A stretch of DNA of 10,667 bases from contig JAJZWN010000045.1 of the NCBI GenBank assembly GCA_021846695.1, positions 1 through 10,667 of the forward strand, in the 5' to 3' direction. The notes under the pieces are model-generated. The model saw nothing but the letters and a program-made list of their open reading frames with translations, had not been told where the DNA came from and made no database searches. Of this stretch, positions 1 to 6,253 are shown one piece after another; the first letter of the stretch is position 1, and every line of letters starts with the position of its first letter. The stretch comes from Thermoplasmata archaeon (GTDB taxonomy: Archaea > Thermoplasmatota > Thermoplasmata > Thermoplasmatales > Thermoplasmataceae). The translations under genes were made by a program, and so were the position numbers.

Positions 1-317
1 AAATACCTGAAAAAGAGGTTGTGCTTTATGCAATATTAAGTGGCATAGACTTTGACTCTAGCTGGTGCCCTTACTACAGCATGGCACAGAGAAATTCATT
101 CAGGGATATTATAGAAAAGCTTGAAAAGGAAACTCCTGGGACTAAATTTGCTATAGTAAAGTTCTTTGATGAGACAAGGCCAGCCATAAGAGATAGTTAT
201 GTTAATGAAAATATGAAATTGAATTCCTGCAGAACATGTGGTGCGCCTACCCCCGGCGATGTGTGTGAGGTATGCACTGATCTTGAACAGATAAGGAAAA
301 TAGATAAGAATACATAG
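1..317 (+). CDS. tRNA 2-thiolation enzyme, Ncs6/Ctu1/TtuA family (C-terminal part only)
   Basis: The left edge cuts this gene; about 104 C-terminal residues remain, read in frame from position 3 and ending in TAG at 315-317. The visible part begins with IPEKEVVLYAILSGIDF, typical of the region after the PP-loop ATPase core in the Ncs6/Ctu1/TtuA family, followed by CPYYSMAQRNSFRD and a PGTKF segment. The C-terminus carries a zinc finger, CRTCGAPTPGDVCEVC (CxxC, eight residues, CxxC), which is diagnostic of this family. Known members adenylate a tRNA uridine and replace O2 with sulfur (wobble U34 or T54). The catalytic PP-loop and the N-terminal CxxC lie outside the window, so the exact target uridine cannot be decided. 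A GTG at 21 could be taken for a start, but homology continues upstream of it, so it is internal. The next gene downstream is a tRNA, 36 nt away. Confidence 0.85.
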   Translation, partial: IPEKEVVLYAILSGIDFDSSWCPYYSMAQRNSFRDIIEKLEKETPGTKFAIVKFFDETRPAIRDSYVNENMKLNSCRTCGAPTPGDVCEVCTDLEQIRKIDKNT

Positions 318-320
318 AAA

Positions 321-334
321 TATTTATTTAATTT
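321..334 (+). promoter_or_regulatory. box A (TATA) promoter of tRNA-Ile
   Basis: The AT-only stretch TATTTATTTAATTT is centred about 26 nt before the first base of the mature tRNA, the expected distance between an archaeal box A and the transcription start. It lies in the 36-nt gap after the upstream stop codon, so the tRNA probably has its own promoter. Confidence 0.5.
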
Positions 335-353
335 CTAAGAATAAGGGTCTCAC

Positions 354-428
354 GGGGCTGTAGCTTAGCTTGGTTGGAGCACCCGGCTGATAACCGGGAG
401 GTCACCGGTTCAAATCCGGTCAGCCCCA
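354..428 (+). tRNA. tRNA-Ile (anticodon GAU)
   Basis: A full cloverleaf can be folded by eye. The acceptor stem GGGGCTG (354-360) pairs with CAGCCCC (421-427). The D arm is GCTT/GAGC. The anticodon stem is CCCGG/CCGGG around loop CTGATAA, giving anticodon GAT for isoleucine. The T arm is ACCGG TTCAAAT CCGGT, and A428 is the discriminator base. No intron and no encoded CCA are present, as is usual in archaea where CCA is added enzymatically. This core gene sits directly at the left edge of AT-rich accessory DNA. tRNA genes are common integration sites, but I found no duplicated copy of the tRNA 3' end elsewhere in the window. Confidence 0.97.
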
Positions 429-453
429 TTTATATATAGGGGGATATATCAAT

Positions 454-1164
454 ATGAAGAATAAAATAATAATTGTCATAATAGCCATAGCAATTGTAGT
501 TATAGTAATTGCTGGAATAGAATTTACAGGTATTCAGAAATTTAACTTTATAGATGGCTATGGCTTTGATGTAGAAATAAAAGACCCAAGTTTCGATATT
601 GTTGGAAAAAACACGACTATGTTAAATCAGGAAAATATAACAAATGTAAGTTATAATTCTACCGATTTATCAGTAAATCTTCCTACAACATGGAATGGGA
701 ATGGTGCTAATTATTTATTTCAGCTTGTAAATACACTACCTACTAATGCCCATCTAACACTTAAGAATAATTTTACTCATGAAGTCTTTACTTACTGTAT
801 TTTACCAGAAGGAAAGACTTATTGTGATGTTATTCATAATGCTACATTTGAGGTATTATTGCAAAATAATACAACAGGAAATTATAGCACAAAAATGGTA
901 ATAGCACATAATATAAGATATGATACTTCTTTTAAATATATTCCTGCAAATAATGAGACTGTAATTACCGATGGAATATTAGGAGATGGATTGTCCGTTG
1001 GAAATAATTCTGTAAACATAACTATTCCGCCTAATTATTATGTTTATATTGGATTAGGTAATGAATATTCAATATATCATTTTATCCCTAAAAATACTTA
1101 TAACAATATTCCACCATTAAATAATACATCATCAAAATATGAAAGAGGAAATATAATGATATAA
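454..1164 (+). CDS. membrane-anchored, sequon-rich surface protein of unknown function
   Basis: This 236-residue protein is of no family I recognise. Residues 4-24 form one long Ile/Val hydrophobic helix after a short Lys-containing N-terminus, which reads as a signal anchor that places the rest outside the cell. The exterior part is rich in Asn, Thr and Tyr and contains about 14 N-X-S/T sequons, so heavy N-glycosylation is likely in an archaeal host. There are only two cysteines, Cys115 and Cys124, in nearby TYC contexts, possibly a disulfide loop. A G-rich Shine-Dalgarno-like stretch (GGGGG, 439-443) lies about 10 nt before the ATG, supporting this start. It begins 25 nt after the tRNA and converges tail to tail, with a 4-nt gap, on a fibre-like gene. 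That neighbour suggests a virus- or plasmid-derived surface or spike protein, but a host S-layer-associated or pilus-like protein is equally possible. Confidence 0.7.
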   Translation: MKNKIIIVIIAIAIVVIVIAGIEFTGIQKFNFIDGYGFDVEIKDPSFDIVGKNTTMLNQENITNVSYNSTDLSVNLPTTWNGNGANYLFQLVNTLPTNAHLTLKNNFTHEVFTYCILPEGKTYCDVIHNATFEVLLQNNTTGNYSTKMVIAHNIRYDTSFKYIPANNETVITDGILGDGLSVGNNSVNITIPPNYYVYIGLGNEYSIYHFIPKNTYNNIPPLNNTSSKYERGNIMI

Positions 1165-1168
1165 TTTA

Positions 1169-1852
1169 TTATGCCGCCATCCAAAAATAATTAATAGTTA
1201 CACTTTTATAGTCTATATATCCTCCATTATTAAGAATTCCGAAATAAACATATGTAGCACCAGCCGAACCAAGAGGAGCTGTTAGATTATTAAACCCAGA
1301 AGAACCGCCCGGTAAACCTGTAGCTTCTCCGCCTCTTGGTTGGAAAATTACCAATATTGATTGTCCCGTGCTATTTACAAATTCTGCATCAGATATCTGC
1401 ACCATTCCTGTCATTGTAGTGGCATAATAAATACCGGTTATTGAGCCGGGCACATCTCCGAAATTTGTTATCATATGATTAGCTATATTAAAATTACCAG
1501 CTATGGTTAATCCACCAGCTATATCTAAATCTCCAGCATTACCAACACCAATACCAAGAGTTAAAAGCTGTTTTGAACCATTATTTATGTGCCATGTATA
1601 AGTGCTGGTAGCATTTGGAAAATGAAGATTTAATTCATCAGTAATATAAGCATCACCACCCTGTCCAGTAAAGGTTATTACCTGTCCTGAAGTGGTAGTC
1701 ATATTGAGAGTATTATGAACATTTAAATTACCCGCTATACTCATATTACCAGAACCATCATCTAATATATTTCTGGGACTGCCATTTACATTTCCTGTTG
1801 TGGTTAAAGGTGATGTAGTTCCTGACGTATAGATTTCACCATATTTTGTAAT
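1169..1852 (-). CDS. virus tail-fibre/spike-like protein, non-canonical or damaged start
   Basis: The only in-frame ATG is at 1744, giving 191 residues, but fibre-like coding sequence clearly continues upstream without a stop: KYGEIYTSGTTSPLTTTGNV, then NGSPRNILDDGSGN, then MSIAGNLNV. The frame closes at a TGA just upstream of the promoter. No in-frame ATG, GTG or TTG exists above 1744. ATT at 1852-1850 lies about 24 nt after the box A, so the 5' limit given here assumes a leaderless AUU start; loss of a former start is the alternative. The protein is rich in Gly, Asn, Thr and Ser, without cysteine, and has repeated strands of the type GNLNV, GDLDIAGGLTIAGNFNI. Such repeats are typical of trimeric phage and archaeal-virus fibres or receptor-binding proteins. 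The C-terminus (GATYVYFGILNNGGYIDYKS) resembles a compact beta-sandwich head. Function is inferred from composition and repeat style only. Confidence 0.6.
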   Translation of the reverse strand: MTKYGEIYTSGTTSPLTTTGNVNGSPRNILDDGSGNMSIAGNLNVHNTLNMTTTSGQVITFTGQGGDAYITDELNLHFPNATSTYTWHINNGSKQLLTLGIGVGNAGDLDIAGGLTIAGNFNIANHMITNFGDVPGSITGIYYATTMTGMVQISDAEFVNSTGQSILVIFQPRGGEATGLPGGSSGFNNLTAPLGSAGATYVYFGILNNGGYIDYKSVTINYFWMAA

Positions 1853-1868
1853 TTGTAAAATAATAAAT

Positions 1869-1880
1869 AAATATTTATAT
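1869..1880. promoter_or_regulatory. shared bidirectional box A between fibre gene and abiE operon
   Basis: AAATATTTATAT lies between the two divergent genes. Read on the plus strand, TTTATAT (1874-1880) predicts a start near 1900-1905, inside the palindrome. Read on the minus strand, ATATAAATATTT predicts a start near 1850, at the ATT codon of the fibre frame. Both assignments rest on spacing alone. Confidence 0.45.
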
Positions 1881-1889
1881 CATTTATGC

Positions 1890-1905
1890 ATAACAATATT
1901 GTTAT
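1890..1905. promoter_or_regulatory. perfect 16-bp palindrome, candidate AbiEi operator
   Basis: ATAACAATATTGTTAT is its own reverse complement over all 16 bases. It covers the predicted transcription start of the abiE operon and lies 58 nt before its ATG. AbiEi antitoxins of known systems repress their own operon by binding inverted repeats at the promoter. The position and symmetry therefore fit an autoregulatory operator, which could also affect the divergent fibre gene. Binding is inferred. Confidence 0.5.
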
Positions 1906-1921
1906 ATTGATGTGACAGTTG

Positions 1922-1937
1922 GTTATCGTTAAATAAC
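1922..1937. promoter_or_regulatory. second inverted repeat with the same half-sites
   Basis: GTTAT, six bases (CGTTAA), ATAAC. The half-sites are the same pentamers as in the palindrome 17 nt upstream and the spacer is also 6 bp, but the order is reversed (GTTAT-N6-ATAAC instead of ATAAC-N6-GTTAT). It lies in the 5' leader of the abiE mRNA and may be a second operator or a small hairpin. Confidence 0.35.
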
Positions 1938-1962
1938 TTACAGACTTCCTTAGAGGTTTAAA

Positions 1963-2535
1963 ATGAAAGAATTATCGTTATACAAAATTCGTGATATGGC
2001 TATAAATTCGGAATTAAGCGTTTATAGTGTACAAGAGATTTCAAATCTTATCAATAAGAATAAAAATATTGCCAGGGTTTATATGAACAGACTTGTTCAA
2101 AAGGGTCTTGCAACAAGGCTTGTTAATGGAAAGATATCGTTTATCAATGATGACTTTATTATAGCATCACAGTTGATTTCTCCATCTTATATATCAATAA
2201 ATTCTGCATTACTCTACCATAAGATGACTTATCAGGTTCCACAATATATTGAATGTGTAAATACTAGAAACTCCCTGAATTATTATAAACTTGGTATAAT
2301 ATACCATAAGATAAAGCCTGAGTTATTTTTTGGATACAAAAGATATAACAAGAACGGAAGTTTCATATTTGTTGCAAATCCGGATAAGGCAATTTTCGAT
2401 GGATTATATTTCAGTATATTTTCCAAATTTGATGTGAACGATTTTAAAAAGGAAATAGACTTTTCTGAATTAATAACTAGGCTAAAAAAATTAAAAATAA
2501 AAAAAATAGAAAAGATAGTGGAGATGCTTAAATGA
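1963..2535 (+). CDS. AbiEi-like antitoxin / transcriptional repressor
   Basis: This 190-residue protein has an N-terminal winged helix-turn-helix (about residues 18-60, SVQEISNLINKNKNIARVYM followed by NRLVQKGLATRL and a short wing), as in AbiEi-family antitoxins. The middle contains the ISINSALLYHKM and FVANPDKAIFDGLYF segments that fit the family's C-terminal domain, and the protein ends in a Lys-rich helix. Length is typical (about 190-220). A Shine-Dalgarno sequence GAGGT (1953-1957) supports the ATG at 1963. Its stop overlaps the next start by 4 nt (ATGA), so the two are translationally coupled in the expected antitoxin-toxin order. In type IV systems the antitoxin does not bind the toxin directly; it represses the operon and counteracts toxin activity. 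Long A-runs (A7 at 2484-2490, A8 at 2499-2506) near the 3' end are potential slippage sites. The family call comes from the HTH plus the partner gene. Confidence 0.75.
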   Translation: MKELSLYKIRDMAINSELSVYSVQEISNLINKNKNIARVYMNRLVQKGLATRLVNGKISFINDDFIIASQLISPSYISINSALLYHKMTYQVPQYIECVNTRNSLNYYKLGIIYHKIKPELFFGYKRYNKNGSFIFVANPDKAIFDGLYFSIFSKFDVNDFKKEIDFSELITRLKKLKIKKIEKIVEMLK

Positions 2536-3290
2536 TTTCTAAAAATGATATAATATCATTATCAAAACTCCATGGACTAAGACCGTGGCAGGAAGAGAAA
2601 AGATATATGCAAGTTTTAATATTGAATTCATTATTTAATTATCCATTAATATTGAAGGGTGGAACTTATTTATGGCTATTTCACAGCTTAAGAAGATTTT
2701 CTGAGGATTTGGATTTTACAGCAAACGATAAAATAAACGATGATGTTTCAAATACCGTGCATCAAAATTTATCTTTAATAGGAATAAACAACGAATTGAA
2801 AATTCTCAAAAATAATAATGTGACACTTTCATTCAGGATACTATCTAATGGACCTTTGTATACAGGAGTTTTGGATCGTATACCTGTATATATTGAAATT
2901 AGCAGAAGAGAAAAAATAATAAAAAAGCCTATCGCATTGAAATTTGATTTCCCAGAATATGACCTACCGGTAAGAATATTATCTGGGATGTCGCTGCAAG
3001 AGGTTGCGTCAGAAAAGATAAGGGCAATTTATACAAGAAAAAAACCAAGGGATATTTATGATTTATTTTATTTGGTTACCAAGAAAAATGTAAAATTCGA
3101 CTTAGAAATGGTAAACAAAAAACTCGAATATTATGATATTATATTTGATAAGGAATATTTTGTCAAAGAAATGCTTAAACAAAAAGATTTTTTCAGGAAT
3201 ACACTTAGAAATATTGTAATGGATGAATTACCTGATATTAATGATATAATAAAAATAATTTCAATATGGGTAAGCGACCTGATGCCATGA
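2532..3290 (+). CDS. AbiEii-type nucleotidyltransferase toxin
   Basis: This 252-residue protein shows the AbiEii/AbiGii nucleotidyltransferase pattern. GGTYLWL (residues 43-49) plus RFSEDLDF (55-62) form the Gly-Gly and metal-binding DxD motif of the polymerase-beta-like fold. The second conserved block, EKIRAIYTRKKPRDIYDL (161-178), carries the family's K..R..PRDxYDL signature. All key acidic residues (Asp59, Asp61, Asp174, Asp177) are present, so the toxin looks intact. Related enzymes (AbiEii, MenT-type) add nucleotides to tRNA or otherwise act as nucleotidyltransferases and halt growth, which in abortive-infection systems blocks virus spread. It is coupled to the antitoxin by an ATGA overlap. 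Location next to virus-like genes suggests a defence or element-stabilising role. The family is well supported; the substrate is unknown. Confidence 0.85.
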   Translation: MISKNDIISLSKLHGLRPWQEEKRYMQVLILNSLFNYPLILKGGTYLWLFHSLRRFSEDLDFTANDKINDDVSNTVHQNLSLIGINNELKILKNNNVTLSFRILSNGPLYTGVLDRIPVYIEISRREKIIKKPIALKFDFPEYDLPVRILSGMSLQEVASEKIRAIYTRKKPRDIYDLFYLVTKKNVKFDLEMVNKKLEYYDIIFDKEYFVKEMLKQKDFFRNTLRNIVMDELPDINDIIKIISIWVSDLMP

Positions 3291-3605
3291 TAATGTAGAT
3301 CCCTGTTTCACTTCCAGAGCTTGCAACTACATATAGAATTATATTAAATCCTTTGAGTATAGAGGTATGAGCTTTAAGGCTTGAATTCCCTGTGCGCTCC
3401 AGGCTAGTATTAGAGATGGACTTGCTTTGCCAGAACAAACTCGGATAGCAGATTGGTCAGGAAAATTAATAGAAATGATATAGCCTGATAAGTCGGTCAA
3501 CGTCGAATACACTTTAATAAGCTGTATATTCTGAATACAACTTTGTTCTATTCCAATAAATTCAAACATAGAAGGGGATATATAGATTAATTAATTGCAT
3601 ATTTA
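3291..3605. other. gene-free stretch with possible gene debris
   Basis: No intact gene is supported. The stretch 3380-3482 is richer in G and C than the flanking DNA. One plus frame there reads SIRDGLALPEQTRIADW, then SGKLIEMI and a stop at 3480-3482. LPEQTRIADW resembles the LPEQxRI segment at the end of a recognition-domain half in type I restriction HsdS subunits. Upstream frames are broken by stops, so at most this is a decayed fragment, and the HsdS idea is a weak guess. The minus-strand frames here show no domain and were not called. Confidence 0.3.
3578..3585 (+). promoter_or_regulatory. box A of the oligopeptidase gene (leaderless)
   Basis: ATATATAG is centred about 24 nt before the ATG at 3606 and no Shine-Dalgarno sequence lies close to that ATG. 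The spacing predicts an mRNA that starts at or next to the start codon. Confidence 0.5.
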
Positions 3606-5360
3606 ATGGAAGAAATTGATTTTGAGAATATGAATGATGATGTAAAAGAATATGCCCTAAAAGAAACGGAAAAAACAGAAAATTATCTAAAGTCAGATTA
3701 CGATAAAATATTGGACATACTTAAACCATATATTCACCAGAAAAAGGTGAAACTTGTCAAAGTCACTAAAAGTATTGAATGTTTTGTAACCATTGAGCAC
3801 GGCATGAACAAGGTCATAGTTAACAATTCCCTTATGTATTCAACAACGGGAATTATTGTATGGGTAAAACCTGAGAAGAATGGAAATAGGATAGCATTAT
3901 TTGAAACAAATGGTTCTGATTATGGAGTCCTTAAGATTTTTAAGGGTAAAGAAATAATTTATACAGAAAAGGGTGTGATAAATGATATTTTATTTACACA
4001 AAATGGTTTCTATGTTATAAGAGAGAAAAGAAATCAAATGGTAAACGAAGATACGCATTCTGGAAATGCCGTTTATTTGAATGGAAATTACGTTTTTGGA
4101 AATGAAATAAAATCTGGGGAGGGAATAGAAGGGGAGATTTATGGAGATAAGGCTATACTGGTTTCAGGGGATAATGTATCTTCTTCCATATATGCCGGTC
4201 TGGCAGATAATCCCTCCTCATGGAAACTGTACAGAAAATTTGAATGCCAGGTTAAGGTCCTGGGATACAGGCATGGTACTCTTTATACTCTGCTTTATAA
4301 AGGATTTGGGATTATTAGTGATGAAAAAAATGAATTTTCCATGGAAGATCCGGTAGAGGATGCAACCATTGTGAAAGAAGGATTTTTTGTCATTCATATG
4401 CGAGATGCAAAGGCAATACCTGTAGTGTATGACTTTAATGGCAGGAAAATAAAAGAATTTGATCTTGGTGGACCATATGGCCTTATTTCCATGGATTCTG
4501 ACGGTGAAAAAGCTACTGTTATTATGGGATCATTTGGGGTTCCATACGCTATTTTCTCTTATTGTGATATGGAGTTGAAACTTTTGGAACAGAACATTGT
4601 TTCAAAACCTAAAATATCTGAAGAGTATGTTGAAAATAGTTTCGGGAGAGTACATTATTTCTTTCTGGAATCCAATCAAAAAACACAGAACACAATTGTT
4701 TATGGCTATGGTGGTTTCAATATATCCATTGTGCCTTCCTATTACAATCTTTTTGCATATCTTTTGAACAATGGTGTCAATGTGGTAATCTGCAACCTTC
4801 CGGGAGGGGGAGAATACGGTGAGAAGTGGCACAGGATGGGTATGAAGGAAAATAAGAAAAATGTTTATTCAGCTTTTCAGTCCATAATAAAGAAATTAAG
4901 TGCTCAGGGGAAGAATATTATTTGTTATGGTGTCAGTAACGGAGGGCTTCTTGCAGCTTATACTCTGGATAAAATTCCCGAATACCTTGCAGGGGCAATA
5001 ATCGGAAACCCTGTTATAGACCTCCTGAGATTTCACAGGCTGCTTGCAGGACAATACTGGGTGAGCGAATATGGAAATCCTGATAATCCGGAAGATGCAA
5101 AATTCCTAAGAAATTATTCTGCATATGAACAGCTGAAACCCGGAAAATATCCGCCCTCACTCATATATTCAAGAATGAATGATGATAGAGTTCATCCTGC
5201 ACACGCCCTGAAATTCTATAAAAAGTTAAGGGATTTTGGAAATGAGTCATATATCCTTATTGGGACTGGTGGCCACCTGGGCTCCGGAATAGAAGATATG
5301 CTTTCCGAAACGGCTTATATTGCAAGTTTCATCAACACTGTATTTAAAGAATTAACCTAA
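3606..5360 (+). CDS. prolyl oligopeptidase family serine peptidase (S9)
   Basis: This 584-residue protein has an N-terminal beta-rich region (about 60-340), expected to be the propeller that gates substrate size, and a C-terminal alpha/beta-hydrolase domain. The hydrolase shows YGYGGFNIS (oxyanion region), the family block PGGGEYGEKWHRMGMKENKK, the nucleophile elbow GVSNGG with Ser444, the acid in MNDDRVHPAHALKFY (Asp526/527), and the catalytic His557 in GTGGHLG. All three catalytic residues are present. Family members cut short peptides, often after proline, in the cytosol; no signal peptide is seen, in agreement with that. It is shorter than animal enzymes (about 710) but close to archaeal ones (about 600). 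The ATG at 3606 fits a leaderless promoter. It converges with the methyltransferase gene, 42 nt between stops. Proline specificity versus a broader acylaminoacyl-type activity cannot be settled from sequence. Confidence 0.92.
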   Translation: MEEIDFENMNDDVKEYALKETEKTENYLKSDYDKILDILKPYIHQKKVKLVKVTKSIECFVTIEHGMNKVIVNNSLMYSTTGIIVWVKPEKNGNRIALFETNGSDYGVLKIFKGKEIIYTEKGVINDILFTQNGFYVIREKRNQMVNEDTHSGNAVYLNGNYVFGNEIKSGEGIEGEIYGDKAILVSGDNVSSSIYAGLADNPSSWKLYRKFECQVKVLGYRHGTLYTLLYKGFGIISDEKNEFSMEDPVEDATIVKEGFFVIHMRDAKAIPVVYDFNGRKIKEFDLGGPYGLISMDSDGEKATVIMGSFGVPYAIFSYCDMELKLLEQNIVSKPKISEEYVENSFGRVHYFFLESNQKTQNTIVYGYGGFNISIVPSYYNLFAYLLNNGVNVVICNLPGGGEYGEKWHRMGMKENKKNVYSAFQSIIKKLSAQGKNIICYGVSNGGLLAAYTLDKIPEYLAGAIIGNPVIDLLRFHRLLAGQYWVSEYGNPDNPEDAKFLRNYSAYEQLKPGKYPPSLIYSRMNDDRVHPAHALKFYKKLRDFGNESYILIGTGGHLGSGIEDMLSETAYIASFINTVFKELT

Positions 5361-5402
5361 TGGTTCCATAATCTTGTGTCTCATAATAACAATAAAATTA
5401 AT

Positions 5403-6158
5403 TTATTTCTTGGAGAAAAGTACTCTGTTATCCAGATATTGCCATATTATACCAACAGAATCGAATCCACATCTGTTCAAAATGTCAATATGCTCTTCCA
5501 AGGTAATTTTCTGATCGTGTGATCCAGAAGTATAACGCCTTGACCTTTCCATCAGTTCCTCAGAGAAAACACCCCTATCTGCAATATATTTCCACCATTG
5601 TTCCCAGTTCATTGCCTGTTCTCTGGAAAGATTATCTCCTGATATCTTATCTCTTATTGTTGAATATAGATTCTGGATATATTCCGAATCATTATTGCTC
5701 CTGAAATGGTCTCCATCCATAAATATTCCTCCACCTTTAAGAATATCATAGAAATTTTCATACAGCGATATCAAATTAGACTTTGGGATCCAGTGCAATG
5801 CAGTAGTAGAAACTATGGCATCAAATTTCTCATCGTCTATGGCATGGAGCCATTCATTTCCCTTCAGGTCATACTCAAGTATTTTCACCCTTGAACCGTG
5901 CTTGGACACATTATTCTTCCCTATTCTTAAGAGTACAGGGTCATAATCTATTGAGTATATCCTTGTTTGTGGAAATCGCTCTGCAAGCCTTATAGTAAAT
6001 GACCCGGGTCCACACCCCACATCAAGTATGCTATCTACTTTTGAATGCGAATTTTCAATTACATCCATCATAAAAGAAAATCGTTGTTCTCTCATCTCGA
6101 TGAGTGCGTTTTGCTGCGATTCCCATGTTGACAGAAATTCATTGTACGATTCATTCAT
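5403..6158 (-). CDS. class I SAM-dependent methyltransferase (trans-aconitate methyltransferase-like)
   Basis: This 251-residue protein has a Rossmann-type methyltransferase core. Motif I is LDVGCGPG (residues 45-52), the acidic SAM-ribose ligand follows strand 2 in YSIDYD (Asp71), the post-II segment is VKILEYDLKG, and motif IV is FDAIVSTTALHWI (about 111-123). The S-T-T-A-L-H-W-I string and the later WEQWWKYI region are like trans-aconitate/malonyl-ACP-type small-molecule methyltransferases (Tam/BioC group). The substrate cannot be read from the sequence. No membrane segment or signal peptide is visible. The start at 6158 is chosen because an AT-rich element lies about 27 nt upstream, fitting a leaderless mRNA. 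It is divergent from the NifX-like gene, sharing a 95-nt promoter region. Confidence 0.85.
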   Translation of the reverse strand: MNESYNEFLSTWESQQNALIEMREQRFSFMMDVIENSHSKVDSILDVGCGPGSFTIRLAERFPQTRIYSIDYDPVLLRIGKNNVSKHGSRVKILEYDLKGNEWLHAIDDEKFDAIVSTTALHWIPKSNLISLYENFYDILKGGGIFMDGDHFRSNNDSEYIQNLYSTIRDKISGDNLSREQAMNWEQWWKYIADRGVFSEELMERSRRYTSGSHDQKITLEEHIDILNRCGFDSVGIIWQYLDNRVLFSKK

Positions 6159-6179
6159 GAGTGATAAATAATATTATTT

Positions 6180-6190
6180 GAATTAAATTT
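6180..6190 (-). promoter_or_regulatory. box A of the methyltransferase gene
   Basis: Read on the minus strand, AAATTTAATTC is centred about 27 nt before the ATG at 6158. No Shine-Dalgarno sequence is close to the start, so a leaderless mRNA is likely. Confidence 0.4.
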
Positions 6191-6225
6191 TTTGTATCTA
6201 CAGACTATAGCAAAAAAAAGAATTG

Positions 6226-6233
6226 CTTAAATG
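6226..6233 (+). promoter_or_regulatory. box A of the NifX-like gene
   Basis: CTTAAATG is centred about 24 nt before the ATG at 6254, preceded by an A-run (6212-6219) that could serve as the upstream element. Spacing fits a leaderless start. Confidence 0.4.
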
Positions 6234-6253
6234 CTAATCCGGCATGTACTTAT

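Noticed and set aside
354..428. Possible attachment-site duplication of the tRNA-Ile 3' end
   Set aside because: I looked for the GGTTCAAATCCGGTC core elsewhere in the window and found none, so no att pair is claimed.
1840..1842. Out-of-frame ATG near the start of the fibre-like gene
   Set aside because: It opens only a 12-codon frame and would need a frameshift; no clear slippage site is present.
3238..3569. Two overlapping minus-strand frames of 66 and 76 codons downstream of the AbiEii gene
   Set aside because: No domain, no promoter at the right distance, one runs into the toxin gene, and the two overlap each other in different frames.
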